Shown: positions 1 to 12,299 of the stretch, in pieces
Layout of the letters: the number at the start of each line of letters is the position of its first letter
How positions within the stretch are numbered: the stretch's first letter is position 1
Position numbers and translations under genes: made by a program
Assembly: GCA_036245525.1 (NCBI GenBank)
Contig: BTPG01000006.1
Coordinates: 76,639,227-76,703,226, forward strand
Origin: Semisulcospira habei
Taxonomy: Eukaryota > Mollusca > Gastropoda > Semisulcospiridae
DNA length: 64,000 nt
Reading direction: 5' to 3'
The notes under the pieces: model-generated
What the model saw: only the letters and a program-made list of their open reading frames with translations
Told to the model about the DNA's origin: nothing
Databases searched by the model: none

Positions 1-1012
1 TTCGGAATGCAGCTAGTGCCTTCTCTGTAGGCTCGCACTCGTAGTCTAGCAGTGCTGCACGTTTGGCTGTGATAGCTGGTTCAAGTTCGGTTATTCCTGC
101 TTCGAACCAGTCTGGGTTTTTCTTCTCCCTCTTGCCGAAGTCTTCCATGGCTGAATTGTAGATTGCGTCACGAATGTGGCTCCACCTCTCTTCAGCTTTT
201 TTTCCTGGGCAGTCCGACCTTGAGGGCCTCTTCCATGGCACTAGCAAAGCGTTTGCAAATTTCTGGTACAGATGTCGGGGTTGTGTTGATATGTGGCTGT
301 CCTTTCTGCTTGGAGTTGTGGATCCGCTTGGGATGAAGACGTACCTTGATCCCAACCAGTGAGTGGTCAGTGTCACAGTCGGCGCTGTGATAGCTGCAGG
401 TAGTAAGAACACAGTTCAGCTCAACTTTGGTCTTTTGGTAATGATGAGATCCAGCTGGTGCCAGTGACGTGATCTGGGGTGTCGCCAGGACACTCTGTGG
501 CAAAGTTTGGTTGAGAAGAACGTGTTTAAGATACACAAGTCATGATACGAACAAAATTCTAGCTTGAGCTTGCCGATGTCAAAATGACCAATGCAACGGG
601 GTCAGGAGTTGTGGTCGGCTCAAATCCTGGCGTTAAAGTCACCAAGTAGGAATAAGTGTTCTGTGGTAAGGATCGCTCTGATGGTGGTCTCAAGCTCTTC
701 GTAGAATTAATCCTTTATCTCAGCTGATGAGCAGAGTGTGGGCGCGTAGATGCTCAGTCAGGATGTTGACTGGACCTGAAGAGGTAGAGAGGCGGAGTGA
801 GAGGATTCTGGGTGTGCCTCCAGAGCCGGATGGCTCAATTGAGGACAACATGGAGTCGGGTTGGACACTGCAAATCCGACACCGTGTATTCGAGGCTCCC
901 CAGGTTCGTTTCCCTGCCAGAAGAACGTGTAATCCTGTTCTCTGAGGCTGCCTCTGGAAAGAAGTCTAGTCTCCTGAAGGGCGACAATGTCAATGTTCAG
1001 TCGTTTTAGCAG
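1..1012 (-). pseudogene. Decayed LINE endonuclease domain (EEP family)
   Basis: Read on the minus strand this stretch gives, across several frames, the order of an apurinic-type endonuclease of a non-LTR retrotransposon. It has LQETRL near 985-960, LGDFNARI near 645-620, a WRHPRSRHWHQLD-like segment near 480-440 and SADCDTDHSLVGIKVRL near 390-330. The last open piece is a 114-codon frame at 536-192. In-frame stops and frameshifts break it, so it is a fossil. The remaining C-terminal part and reverse transcriptase would lie before base 1. By wording it looks like the same LINE group as the copy at 16361-17681, which would be its missing reverse transcriptase half, but that link is inference. 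Confidence 0.75.
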
Positions 1013-1110
1013 TCACGGTTGATGATAGCTGTCTTCAGGCCCCGCCACACATGCCGATTGTGCCCCGATTTTGTAGCAGATTCCAATCCGATTGCGAGAG
1101 GACGGATGAC
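1013..1110. repeat. Fragment of a GGCCCCGCCACAC-ended element
   Basis: Bases about 1037-1110 (GGCCCCGCCACAC followed by a GATTCCGATCCGATTGCGA-like stretch) match the left end of the element at 27121-27636. The copy is truncated. Confidence 0.5.
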
Positions 1111-1289
1111 GTCAGAATGCCTCTTTGGCATCCGATCCGATCCCAATAGGCCTTATTCACGCGGCGGCCATTTTGAATCGCAAACGAGGCTAGCCACGCA
1201 AGCCGATTCATCGAAGATGGCGACCGCAACTAGTTCTGTTTATTGGAGGTTCCGCGTTTTCGCAAGGCGATGTAGAGAGATGGGCGCGC

Positions 1290-2340
<1,051 letters not shown>

Positions 2341-2462
2341 GCTAGTTGAATATATGATAACAGATCAAAGTAGCATGATACAGTTTCCGAATTAATGATC
2401 ATCGATCAATAAATATCACGTGTTGATAAGATAAAATATGATACTAATAATAAAATTGATAG

Positions 2463-2565
<103 letters not shown>

Positions 2566-2910
2566 GATGATGATGATGAAACTTTATTTTTCAACGGTAA
2601 AAAGTTTTGACAGAAAACAAATCGTCATTTTACAAACTTGCCGTTGCTAACATCTACAGGATAAAAAAGAAGGGAAACTATAAAATATATATGTACATAC
2701 AAAACCCAATAGCATCATTATATACAGAAAAAAATAATAATACTCATCACACACACATGCACACACGCACGCACGCGCGCCGCTCACACATACACCCACA
2801 CGCACAAACAAACACGAGCACACACACACACACGCGCGCACACACATAAAAAAAACCATCTGTATGAAATACATGAGGTACAGGAAATATTACAGTACCT
2901 GAGAAACGTA

Positions 2911-4407
2911 CTAAGTCTGACTCATCAGGTAATCAAAAAGTTTTGTTTTAAAACTTCCTGGTGAGGTAATAGTTTTCAAATGTGCAGGGATGGAATTCCA
3001 AGCAAACGGACCAGAGAATGACATACTAGTTTTAAAAAGGTCAATTCTTGGCAGTGGTAGAGGTAAGGTATTGTTTCTTGAGGTCCGTTCACGTTCTTGG
3101 TGAGATATAAATTTAGTGATTAGATACTGGGGTGTCATATTATTCAGTATCTTATGCATATAGACGCATTTGTTTAATGTAAGTTGCTGACGCAGACCGA
3201 GAATGTTTAAATATCTAAATTTGTCTGTGGTAGGGATGGGGCGTCTATCTATCATTTTTACAGCTCTTTTGTATATGGAGTTTAATCTCTTCATGTGGAC
3301 ATCACTGCAGCCGTCCCACACTGTGGAGACATAATCAACATGGGACTTTATATGAGCATGAAAAAAACAATTTACGGGTATTTGTATCCGTTACATGTCT
3401 AAGCTGGGACAATAAGAAAGTGTTTTTAGCAATGGTCTTACAAACAGCATTTATATGGGTCTCCCAGCACAGTTGATCATCAACATGTATTCCTAAGAAT
3501 TTACGCTCAGTGACTTGTTCAACAGGTTCAGCGTTTAATTGTAATTGTAATGGCTGTAGTCGGCGTTGATGTTTTTGCCGCGTGGCGATTAAGATACTCT
3601 TTGTTTTTGCTGGGTGAAGAACCATATGGTTCTGTCTACACCAGTCAGATACCTCATTGAGACTGCATTGTAAACTATGGCTAATGTCCGTCGTTTTTTT
3701 TTGCCAGAAACATGAAGACTCGTATCGTCAGCAAATAGATTACAATTAACGTCAGAATTAGTGATATGCAACGGTAGATCATTAATAAATAGTATGAATA
3801 GAAGAGGGCCCAAAATAGATCCCTGGGGGACGCCGTATTTTACATTTCCTTGCTTAGAGTATCTTCCATGGGCGTACACCATTTGTTTTCTGTCTTCGAG
3901 ATATGATCGGAAGAATGCTATAGCGGTTGCGTCCAAGTGATAAACTGTTAGCTTATTTAGGAGAATGTCATGGTCCACAAGGTCAAACGCCTTTTTAAGG
4001 TCTAAGAAAACTGCTCCTGACATCAGGCTTTTATTGATTGATTCCAGCCAGCTGTCTACAATATGTGTCAGTGCTGACTGACAAGAAAGTTTCGGTCTAA
4101 AACCAGACTGGTGAATATTAAGTAATTTACCTTTTTCCAGAAAATCAAGGAGATGTTTTTGAATGTGCTTTTCAAGGGGTTTTGACAAAGCTGACAGAAG
4201 GGAGATTGGACGATAGTTATTAATATCTTCAAGATCTTTTGATTTAGGGATTGGGATTACCTTTGCTTCTTTAAGAATGGTTGGAAATGTACTTTGCTTT
4301 ATGCAGAGGTTGAAAATATATGTTAGTGATTCTACTGTATACGGTAATGAGATTTTTAGGGTTTCATTATCAATGCCATCAATGCCAGCAGACTTTTTGT
4401 TTGGCAT
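2911..4407 (-). pseudogene. LINE-A ORF2, reverse transcriptase and C-terminal part (frameshifted)
   Basis: Reverse transcriptase blocks are clear on the minus strand in 4407-3589: NNYRPISLLSALSK, HQSGFRPKLSCQSALTHI, AVFLDLKKAFDLVDHDILL, GVPQGSILGPLLFILFINDL and the catalytic FADDTS. The frame is lost at a poly-T run near 3690, resumes at 3625-3335 (PAKTKSILIATRQKHQ, KFLGIHVDDQLCWETHI) and again at 3321-2911, which holds the C-terminal RIDLFKTSMSFSGPFAWNS region typical of this clade. The enzyme would copy its own RNA at a nicked target; the breaks make it non-functional here. Confidence 0.85.
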
Positions 4408-5783
4408 GCTAGAAATATATCTGCCGACTTTCGCAACTGTAATATCAGGGATGGTGAAAGTATTTGATATAGTTTTTTTTTTTTTTTTAAGTGTTCTCTG
4501 AGAGAACTCGGCACTTCATACGGTTTACTGTTATTTGCAGCTGACAATGCCAATATTTCGGCTGTCGTTAAGAAATGGTTATTTAATATATCAGCTGACA
4601 TATGAGATGGGATTTCGGGTGCTGATTTACCCTTTGTTATGACGTTCAGAGCTTTCCAAACAGATGCCGTGTCCTTTTTGTCTCGAATCATTTGTTGGAA
4701 AAAAGACTTCTTAGACGCTCTAACTAAATATTTGACACGATTGCGTTGTTTTTTGTATTCTTCGTACTTTTGCTCTTTTTTCAGTTTGTCTCTAAATGAC
4801 ATGGCCTGCTTGATATCCGCTGTTAACCACGGTGGTATGGTGGAATGTTTAACTCGTTTTTCACGTATTGGCGCATGTTTATTGAGTACACTGAGAAACA
4901 GATCCATCCAGCACGACAAGGCACTGTCAGGAGATTGGTGATCATAAACCTCAGTAAACGAAGCATTGTGCAGGTCCCACAGAAATTCGTCTTTATTAAA
5001 GTGTTTAAAGGAGCGATATTTTATAGTTTTATGTCTTTTAGTTTTTTGCTTGTCTAGTTTCATGGAGACGTTACAACATACTGGGTTATGATCGCTAACA
5101 GCTAAGGAGGGAACCTGCACATTTGATATTGTATCGTCATTTGTCACGTAAATGTGATCAATTAAGGTTGAGGATGTAGATGTGGTTCTAGTGGGTTTTT
5201 TAACTAATTGTTTTAAACCGAATAAGGCTGTTGTTGATGCCCATGCAGCATGGTGCCCTTTGGGCTTAAGTAGGTCAATGTTAAAGTCGCCCAGAAGAAC
5301 AATGTTATCTTTACTTTGATTAACTTTATCCATCATTTCTACGAAGTCATCATACCAGTCCCAGTTGGCTGCTGGATTTCTATAGATAAAGCCAACCAGG
5401 ACTGTGGGGGATTTAGATGTTTTCACCTCGACCCATAAACTTTCAACTTTGGCTGACTCTAAGTCCTGTCGTCGTTTAACGTTACTAATTATCGAATCAT
5501 GTATATATACTGCTAGTCCAGTGTGCTGGGGACTTGAGGCATCTCTGCGGAGTACTGAGAAGTTTGGAACTGAGATGGAGTTATCCCTGACAGTGCTTTT
5601 GAGCCTCGACTCGGATACACCAAAAACATGAAAATGTGTTGGCGTGTTTAAGAACACAGACAAATCTGGCACCTTATTAACTAAATGGTAAATGTTGAGG
5701 TGACCAATTCTCAACTCATCAGGTCGTTGTGGGGCAGTTTTTACATTATTTTTGGCATGTTGGTAACAGAACAAACGTAGCAA
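4356..5783 (-). CDS. LINE-A ORF2, endonuclease domain
   Basis: This 475-codon frame holds the EEP endonuclease of the LINE. It has an N-terminal RIGHLNIYHLVNKVPDL, then GVSESRLKS, FIYRNPA, LLGDFNIDLL, THR-rich linker and TLIDHIYVT, and the His motif LAVSDHNPV. The catalytic Asn, Glu (GVSESRL), Asp and His positions of the family are present. The linker to the reverse transcriptase begins with a WNALNVITKGKS-like segment. The frame runs into a poly-Lys stretch encoded by the T run at 4473-4488, where it slips out of register with the reverse transcriptase in 4407-3589. The start codon at 5783 is the first in frame; the true start may be further upstream. Confidence 0.8.
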   Translation of the reverse strand: MLRLFCYQHAKNNVKTAPQRPDELRIGHLNIYHLVNKVPDLSVFLNTPTHFHVFGVSESRLKSTVRDNSISVPNFSVLRRDASSPQHTGLAVYIHDSIISNVKRRQDLESAKVESLWVEVKTSKSPTVLVGFIYRNPAANWDWYDDFVEMMDKVNQSKDNIVLLGDFNIDLLKPKGHHAAWASTTALFGLKQLVKKPTRTTSTSSTLIDHIYVTNDDTISNVQVPSLAVSDHNPVCCNVSMKLDKQKTKRHKTIKYRSFKHFNKDEFLWDLHNASFTEVYDHQSPDSALSCWMDLFLSVLNKHAPIREKRVKHSTIPPWLTADIKQAMSFRDKLKKEQKYEEYKKQRNRVKYLVRASKKSFFQQMIRDKKDTASVWKALNVITKGKSAPEIPSHMSADILNNHFLTTAEILALSAANNSKPYEVPSSLREHLKKKKKLYQILSPSLILQLRKSADIFLACQTKSLLALMALIMKP

Positions 5784-6421
5784 TAATATTCCAAAAAAAT
5801 AATAAAAATAATGTCAATGTATAATGAATAAGAAAGCGACAAGAAAACGTAGGAAAAACAACAGCAACAACAATAAAGCAAAATTAAAATGTTTTTGACT
5901 CTCGTGGTCAGAGTCCGCTGCGAGTTCGAATTGCTTGGTAATGTCAGATACAAAATAAAAGGCGCGACAGCTATGTAGAAAGAATCAGAAAATAAAAAAA
6001 AACACTTCCAAGCGCACCTATGCACGCTCGCCCGATGCTGCAGTTCCTAACTACTATTATAGTAATAATCGCACATCAAAATAAAATGGACTTCTATAAT
6101 TTAAAGCAAAACAACAACAACAACAACAACAAAAAAAGTCACTGCGACTTTAAAATCAAGCACAGCTAACTACGGACAGAACAAAACCGCAGTCATTAAA
6201 GTCGAAAATGTAATTCTAGATTTAAAAAAAAAAAGGCTCAATTCAACTCGACTCGAGGATTAATGTCACAAAGAGATCCACGAAACACGCACAATAGAAC
6301 TTTGGCAAGGCTGCGAGAAAACTACTAAAAAACAACAAAAACTGTCTGAAATACACGCTGTCAAATAAGAAGGGTGTGTCCTAACTGTCTAACACAAGCT
6401 GTCAATCTAGAGACTCGTGTC
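5784..6421 (-). other. LINE-A region between ORF1 and ORF2
   Basis: A/T-rich stretch with poly-A and AAC-repeat runs (6105-6130). It has no convincing coding frame and is taken as inter-ORF spacer of LINE-A. Confidence 0.45.
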
Positions 6422-9400
6422 CTAATGTCCGGCGCGTGGTCTAACTTTCTGCAGCAGAGAAAACAAGGCTGCGCAGTCACTTTCACTAAGCTGGGGCACT
6501 CCTGGGGGCGGGGGTAGTGGGGGATATGGAAATACGGAGGGATTAGAGTACGGGTACACCGGTCGGCCGTCTGCTACGAAGATGGGGGGGGGGGGGGGGG
6601 GGGGGGCCCATGGTTGGTGTGGAGTAACCGTAGGGTGACCGCTGTGACTTCTGTTCCGGAGCAGTTCCGTCTTTGATCCACCGCTATGTTGGGTGACTAG
6701 CGGCGTGCAGTCGGCTTGACTGCAGTCTTTTTCCACAGTATGCTCCTGTCGGAATCGGGGTGCAAGGCTGGAACTGACTGGGCGCTGAGAGCGTCGGTCT
6801 CTTTGAGGCTCTTTGTCTTTGGCACCAGACTTGCCGTGTGTGTCACCGTGCCCAGGTAGCTGTTCATGGTGGCGAGACTTTGGGTGATTTGGTTCTGGCC
6901 GGGCTGCGTTGTTGGAGGTGCGGCCAGAGTACGAACGCTTGATGTTGACAGCGAGAGCACTGGTGCCCCGCTTGTTGGGATGGATGGCGTCTCTGAACCA
7001 GCCGCTCTTTACCTCGCCGGTTCTTGTAGAGAAGGCGTAGTCATTGTCAACAAACTTGACCTTGAGGGATGCGCACATTTCCCTCAGGCAGAGGTTGATG
7101 TCAGTGATACATGGGTCTGGCTGCTGACGCTGGTTGTTCGTGGGCAGGATGGAAGACATGGAGATTTCTGCCTTGGGGAAGACTCGTCTGGCAGCAGAAA
7201 TCACATCCTTCCAGCCCTTCTTGCCGATGACGAACCCACGCTTACAGTCGTTGATGCCAACGTGTATGACGATTGTGCTGACTGTATTCGTGGGTTCGGC
7301 AACAGGAAGGCGCTGTAGAATGCCGGCTCTGTCGAGGCCCGACACTGACACGACCTGTGCCTTGTCAGTGCCAGTGACGGACATCAGCTTTCCGTGCAGA
7401 CCGCGTAGGACAGAGTCACCTAAAAGCAGCGTCTGGGTGACAGGCTTTGTACGGTCGGTGGGTTTGTCAGAGCCTGGAGAGGGTCGGGGTGTTGGTACCG
7501 GCTCCTTGTGCTCGAGCGTTTGCCGGATAGCAGTGTTGTCGTGAGCTGGACGCGGGGGTTCAGATGTGGTCGTGGTGGCAGGGGGTTTGGAGGTGGCAGG
7601 CGATTTTTCCGGCGCTTGCTTTGCCTCGGTGTTGGAGGGAGGAGAAATGCCTTTCTTGCTGCCTTTCTTGCCGGTCCTCGATCCCTCCTTCTCCCCCTCC
7701 AGCTGGGTGATTCGTTGTCGGAGGTGTCTAATTTCAGTTTGCAGCGCATCCACCTCAATATTGTAGGCGTGGCGGATCTCTCCAACTGATGGCCGGAGAG
7801 CAGCTATCTCTGCCATTACGCGCTCCATGGCCAGGGGGTCTGGGTTGAGAACAACAGGGCAGACCGTCTGGCACGCAGACTCGATAACCATGACATCAGC
7901 AGGGGCAGGAGGCTGAGTGCCAATGCCGCCGACGTCAGATGTGATGGCAGCACAATCGCTGTCGATGCTGTCGTTGGTTATGGTGCCAGCGCCGCCGACG
8001 TCAGAGGTAGGGGCAGCACTAGCTTTGAGGTCGATGGGGGAGATAGTGGTAGCTCCAGTGCCGCCGTTGTCGGAGGTGAAGGCACTGTTGTTGCAGTTGT
8101 TGTAGGTGGTTGTGATGGTAGTGCCAGTGCCGCCGACGTCAGATGTAGGGGCAGCACTAGCTCTGTTGTCGCTGTCGTTGGTGGTGAAAGTGCCAGTGCC
8201 AGTGCCGCCGACGTCAGACGTAGGGGCAGCACTAGCTCTGTTGTCGCTGTCGTTGGTGGTGCCAGTGCCAGTGCCGCCGACGACTGAGATAGGGGCAGCA
8301 CAAGCTCTGTTGTCGCTGTCGTTGATGGTGCCAGTGCCGCCGACGTCTGACGTAGGGGCAGCACTAGCTCTGTTGTCGCTGTCGCTGGTGTTGATGGTGC
8401 CAGTGCCGCCGACGTCTGACGTAGGGGCAGCACTAGCTCTGTTGTCGCTGGTGTTGGTGGTGCCAGTGCCGCCGACGTCTGACGTAGGGGCAGCACTAGC
8501 TCTGTTGTCGCTGTCGCTGGTGTGGATGGTGCCAGTGCCGCCGATGTCAGACGTAGGGGCAGCACTAGCTTTGTTGTCGCTGTCGTTGGTGGTGAAAGTG
8601 CCAGTGCCGCCGACTTCTGAGGTAGGGGCAGCACTAGCTCTGTTGTTGCTGACGGTGCCAGTGCCGCCGACGTCAGACGTAGGGGCAGCACTAGCTCTGT
8701 TGTCGCTGTCGCTGTCGGTGATGGTGCCAGTGCCGCCGACGTCTGACGTAGGGGCAGCACTAGCTCTGTTGTCGCTGTCGGTGATGGTGCCAGTGCCGCC
8801 GACGTCAGACGTAAGGGCAGCACTAGCTCTGTTGTCGCTGTCGGTGATGGTGCCAGTGCCGCCGACGTCAGACGTAAGGGCAGCACTAGCTCTGTTGTCG
8901 CTGTCGGTGATGGTGAAAGTGCCAGTGCCGCCGACCTCAGACGTAAGGGCAGCACTAGCTATGTTGTCGCTGTCGGTGATGGTGCCAGTGCCGCCGACGT
9001 CTGACGTAGGGGCAGCACTAGCTCTGTTGGCGCTGTCGCTGGTGTTGATGGTGCCAGTGCCGCCGACGTTTGACGTAGGGACAGCACTAGCTTTGTTGTC
9101 GCTGGTGTTGGTGGTGCCAGTGCCGCCGATGTCTGACGTAGGGGCAGCACTAGCTCTGTTGTCGCTGTCGGTGATGGTGCCAGTGCCGCCGACGTCGGAG
9201 ATAGTGGCAGCACTAGCATTGTTGTCGCTGTCGCTGGTGGTGCCAGTACCGCCGATATTGGTGGTAGAGGTTCTGTCGCTATAGGTAGCCCCCTCGGTGT
9301 CGTCCATGACGGTGATGGTCTGGGTATCGGTTACTAAAGAGGGCGGTGACGGTAGCGCCAGCTGACTGTGACCAGACTGAGCGGTCAAGGTGTTGACGAT

Positions 9401-9748
9401 TTCTCTCAGCGCAGCAAACTCCCTGTCTACCCACTGGCGGCAGGACCTGCCCTGAACCAGAAAACTGGCCGTGGTGTAGTACGCATGTATCACAAGTAGT
9501 TGCCGCTTGCCGTCCTTTATCCGTATGGTTGAGTGCATTACTCGGCAGACTGGTTGCATCAAGATCAATTTGTTGTTCAAAGGCGGTATGGTTTTCCCCG
9601 TAGTCTTCCCACGTTGTTGTGACACCTTGGGGCTTGAACTCGCCAATGTAGCGAAGATGTAACACCTTTCGCCACACTGGTAGTTTGCCATGTTCAGTGT
9701 TATACGTGATCTGAATAGGGTCCAGAGTCCGTCTAATCTCTTCCACAC
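6422..9748 (-). CDS. LINE-A ORF1: esterase (SGNH hydrolase) protein with 21 internal repeats
   Basis: One open frame of 1108 codons. Residues about 1-150 include AYYTTASFLVQGRSC and WVDREFAALREIVNTL, resembling the N-terminal part of CR1-type ORF1 proteins; an alternative frame (9746-9279) may hold the true first ~80 residues, so a frameshift is likely near 9500-9600. Residues about 160-611 are 21 Thr/Ser/Gly/Ala-rich repeats built on ASAAPTSDVGGTGT plus a variable ITDSDNR-like spacer. Residues about 655-690 form a charged coiled coil. Residues about 770-930 are an SGNH hydrolase with GDSVL (Ser779), GIND (Asn833) and DAIH (Asp920, His923), so all catalytic positions are intact. The C-terminus is Pro-rich with a poly-Pro run encoded at 6587-6606. 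ORF1 esterases of CR1-like LINEs are known; their role in retrotransposition is not settled. The long repeat block is unusual. Confidence 0.75.
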   Translation of the reverse strand: MWKRLDGLWTLFRSRITLNMANYQCGERCYIFATLASSSPKVSQQRGKTTGKTIPPLNNKLILMQPVCRVMHSTIRIKDGKRQLLVIHAYYTTASFLVQGRSCRQWVDREFAALREIVNTLTAQSGHSQLALPSPPSLVTDTQTITVMDDTEGATYSDRTSTTNIGGTGTTSDSDNNASAATISDVGGTGTITDSDNRASAAPTSDIGGTGTTNTSDNKASAVPTSNVGGTGTINTSDSANRASAAPTSDVGGTGTITDSDNIASAALTSEVGGTGTFTITDSDNRASAALTSDVGGTGTITDSDNRASAALTSDVGGTGTITDSDNRASAAPTSDVGGTGTITDSDSDNRASAAPTSDVGGTGTVSNNRASAAPTSEVGGTGTFTTNDSDNKASAAPTSDIGGTGTIHTSDSDNRASAAPTSDVGGTGTTNTSDNRASAAPTSDVGGTGTINTSDSDNRASAAPTSDVGGTGTINDSDNRACAAPISVVGGTGTGTTNDSDNRASAAPTSDVGGTGTGTFTTNDSDNRASAAPTSDVGGTGTTITTTYNNCNNSAFTSDNGGTGATTISPIDLKASAAPTSDVGGAGTITNDSIDSDCAAITSDVGGIGTQPPAPADVMVIESACQTVCPVVLNPDPLAMERVMAEIAALRPSVGEIRHAYNIEVDALQTEIRHLRQRITQLEGEKEGSRTGKKGSKKGISPPSNTEAKQAPEKSPATSKPPATTTTSEPPRPAHDNTAIRQTLEHKEPVPTPRPSPGSDKPTDRTKPVTQTLLLGDSVLRGLHGKLMSVTGTDKAQVVSVSGLDRAGILQRLPVAEPTNTVSTIVIHVGINDCKRGFVIGKKGWKDVISAARRVFPKAEISMSSILPTNNQRQQPDPCITDINLCLREMCASLKVKFVDNDYAFSTRTGEVKSGWFRDAIHPNKRGTSALAVNIKRSYSGRTSNNAARPEPNHPKSRHHEQLPGHGDTHGKSGAKDKEPQRDRRSQRPVSSSLAPRFRQEHTVEKDCSQADCTPLVTQHSGGSKTELLRNRSHSGHPTVTPHQPWAPPPPPPPIFVADGRPVYPYSNPSVFPYPPLPPPPGVPQLSESDCAALFSLLQKVRPRAGH
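7915..9275. repeat. In-frame minisatellite inside ORF1 (about 57-75 bp units, 21 copies)
   Basis: The unit GTGCCAGTGCCGCCGACGTC with GGGGCAGCACTAGCTCTGTT recurs about 21 times. Length variants differ by multiples of three, keeping the minus-strand ORF open. Because units are 3n long and stop-free, long shadow frames also stay open on the plus strand (8106-9284) and in another minus frame (8955-7978). Confidence 0.9.
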
Positions 9749-10790
<1,042 letters not shown>

Positions 10791-11640
10791 GTAGTACTTA
10801 TTATCCCAGATCAGAAGTTTGCAAATTCTCAAATGCTATTTGCAAGATCAGAAAAAAATAAACTGTACTTTCAGTCATGGGATGCATATGTTTCAAATTG
10901 TGTCATTGCAAAAGAAAGATACTTCAGTTTCCAACCAGCCCTGTTTTTGCAAATAAAATAAGACCTGTGACAGCCTGAGATACAGTTTGATTAAGGCCAT
11001 GGTCATGATTAGGGTAGATGTAATAACACATTCAAGATTAAATAGGTCTATGTCCTGGGACTGATGCCCATCATGCATGCGAACATGTTTACCTATTCAC
11101 TGCCACTGTACTGCATAGTGTCAGTACTTTTCATGTTGAAAATGTTTGTCACGTGCATTGCAGCCCGTGTACTTATGGCGCAATGCACATACCAAGGCCA
11201 CAGAAAGAACACACACATTAATTAACAGTAAACTTACAACAACAAAAAACCCAAAACAGTTAACCGATCACTGCATTGCAGACCAGCGCTTGGCAGACTA
11301 CAAATGAATATATGCACAGTAAAGTGCCATATAATTATACTGAAAGTTTATGTAAACTCTTTGTTTATCAGTTTTCCTCTTTTTTGTTTTGTTTGATAGA
11401 TCACTCTGGGCAAAGGTGGACGCCTGACATTACTTTAAATACGGGCCTCGGTCCGTTCGAATTTTCTACAGCCATAGTTTTCCGGAGCTTTTTCACTAGG
11501 AACAAAATGAAATGGGAGTTGGCCGTCAGGATCAAATCTGCTGTCATTCGTACACTGAGGAACACAGCAGTGCCTGTTGCTTGATTGCACTTTGCCGACC
11601 GATTTATGAGACACTCGCTCAGTTCTACAGTTGCGTCAGG
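10791..11640. other. Unassigned intergenic DNA
   Basis: No conserved coding frame, strong hairpin or tandem repeat recognised. Short frames at 11276-11584 and 11643-11401 overlap on opposite strands and resemble nothing known to me. Confidence 0.4.
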
Positions 11641-11699
11641 CATATCTGCGTGGTGCGCCTCGTTCTCGCTACCGGAAGTGCCCGCGCGTGAATAACGTC

Positions 11700-12252
11700 T
11701 ATTGGCTGGGAATCAGTCTTGTGTTTAGAGCCTGCTCTATTTTTGCAGACTGGATTTGCAACACGAATCGGCCCCGATTGTAAGCTTTAACCAATCAGAG
11801 CGCGTCTCGCGAAGCATGTCGTTTCAGCCGTGAAAATGGCGGAAGATCACTACCATCTTCGTTGACGATGTTTCGCCCGTCTATGATGCAAAACTGCTGC
11901 TAATGCAAGTACATCATCATCACTCTCAAAACTAGCAGCCATTTTGCAGAACAGGAAGCTGTTTACGACCTTGATCTTCGGTTCAAACCGGTCGGCTAAG
12001 CCGGGAACGTGTGGCCGCCACACGTTCCCGACTTAGCCGACCAGTTTGAACCGAAGATCAAGGTCACAGTCGTAAACAGCTTCCTGTTCTGCAAAATGGC
12101 TGCTAGTTTTGAGAGTGATGATGATGTACTTGCATTAGCAGCACTGAGTGCACTCTACGTTTTTGTAGTCCGGCCCGATCACACTCCGATTGAAACGGTT
12201 CTGGAAACTGCTCGAGAATCGGCCTCAAAATCGGCATGTGTGGCGGGGCCTT
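11700..12252. mobile_element. Palindromic DNA element related to the 27.1-kb copy
   Basis: An inverted repeat of about 120 bp per arm is centred near 12007. The left arm runs from about 11900 and the right arm ends near 12130; both contain AACAGGAAGCTGTTTACGAC or its complement. The outer right end is GTGTGGCGGGGCCTT. Pieces match 27121-27636, whose left end is AAGGCCCCGCCACAC. The ends suggest a cut-and-paste DNA transposon remnant, possibly PIF/Harbinger, inferred only from a possible TTA-type duplication at the 27-kb copy. No intact transposase is present. Confidence 0.5.
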
Positions 12253-12299
12253 TTCCTGACGCGTCGTCGCCGACTTGTAAATCGTCAGAGCCGCGCCTA

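Noticed and set aside
5741..6025. 94-codon hydrophobic minus-strand frame before LINE-A ORF2
   Set aside because: A/T-rich composition and no family likeness; lies in the inter-ORF spacer.
7978..8955. 325-codon minus-strand frame of Leu-Pro-Leu-Arg repeats
   Set aside because: Another shadow of the same repeat block, out of register with the SGNH-containing frame.
8106..9284. 392-codon open frame on the plus strand (Val-Pro-Val-Pro repeats)
   Set aside because: It is the complement of the in-frame minisatellite of ORF1; it stays open because units are multiples of three and lack stops. It has no domain and no independent ends.
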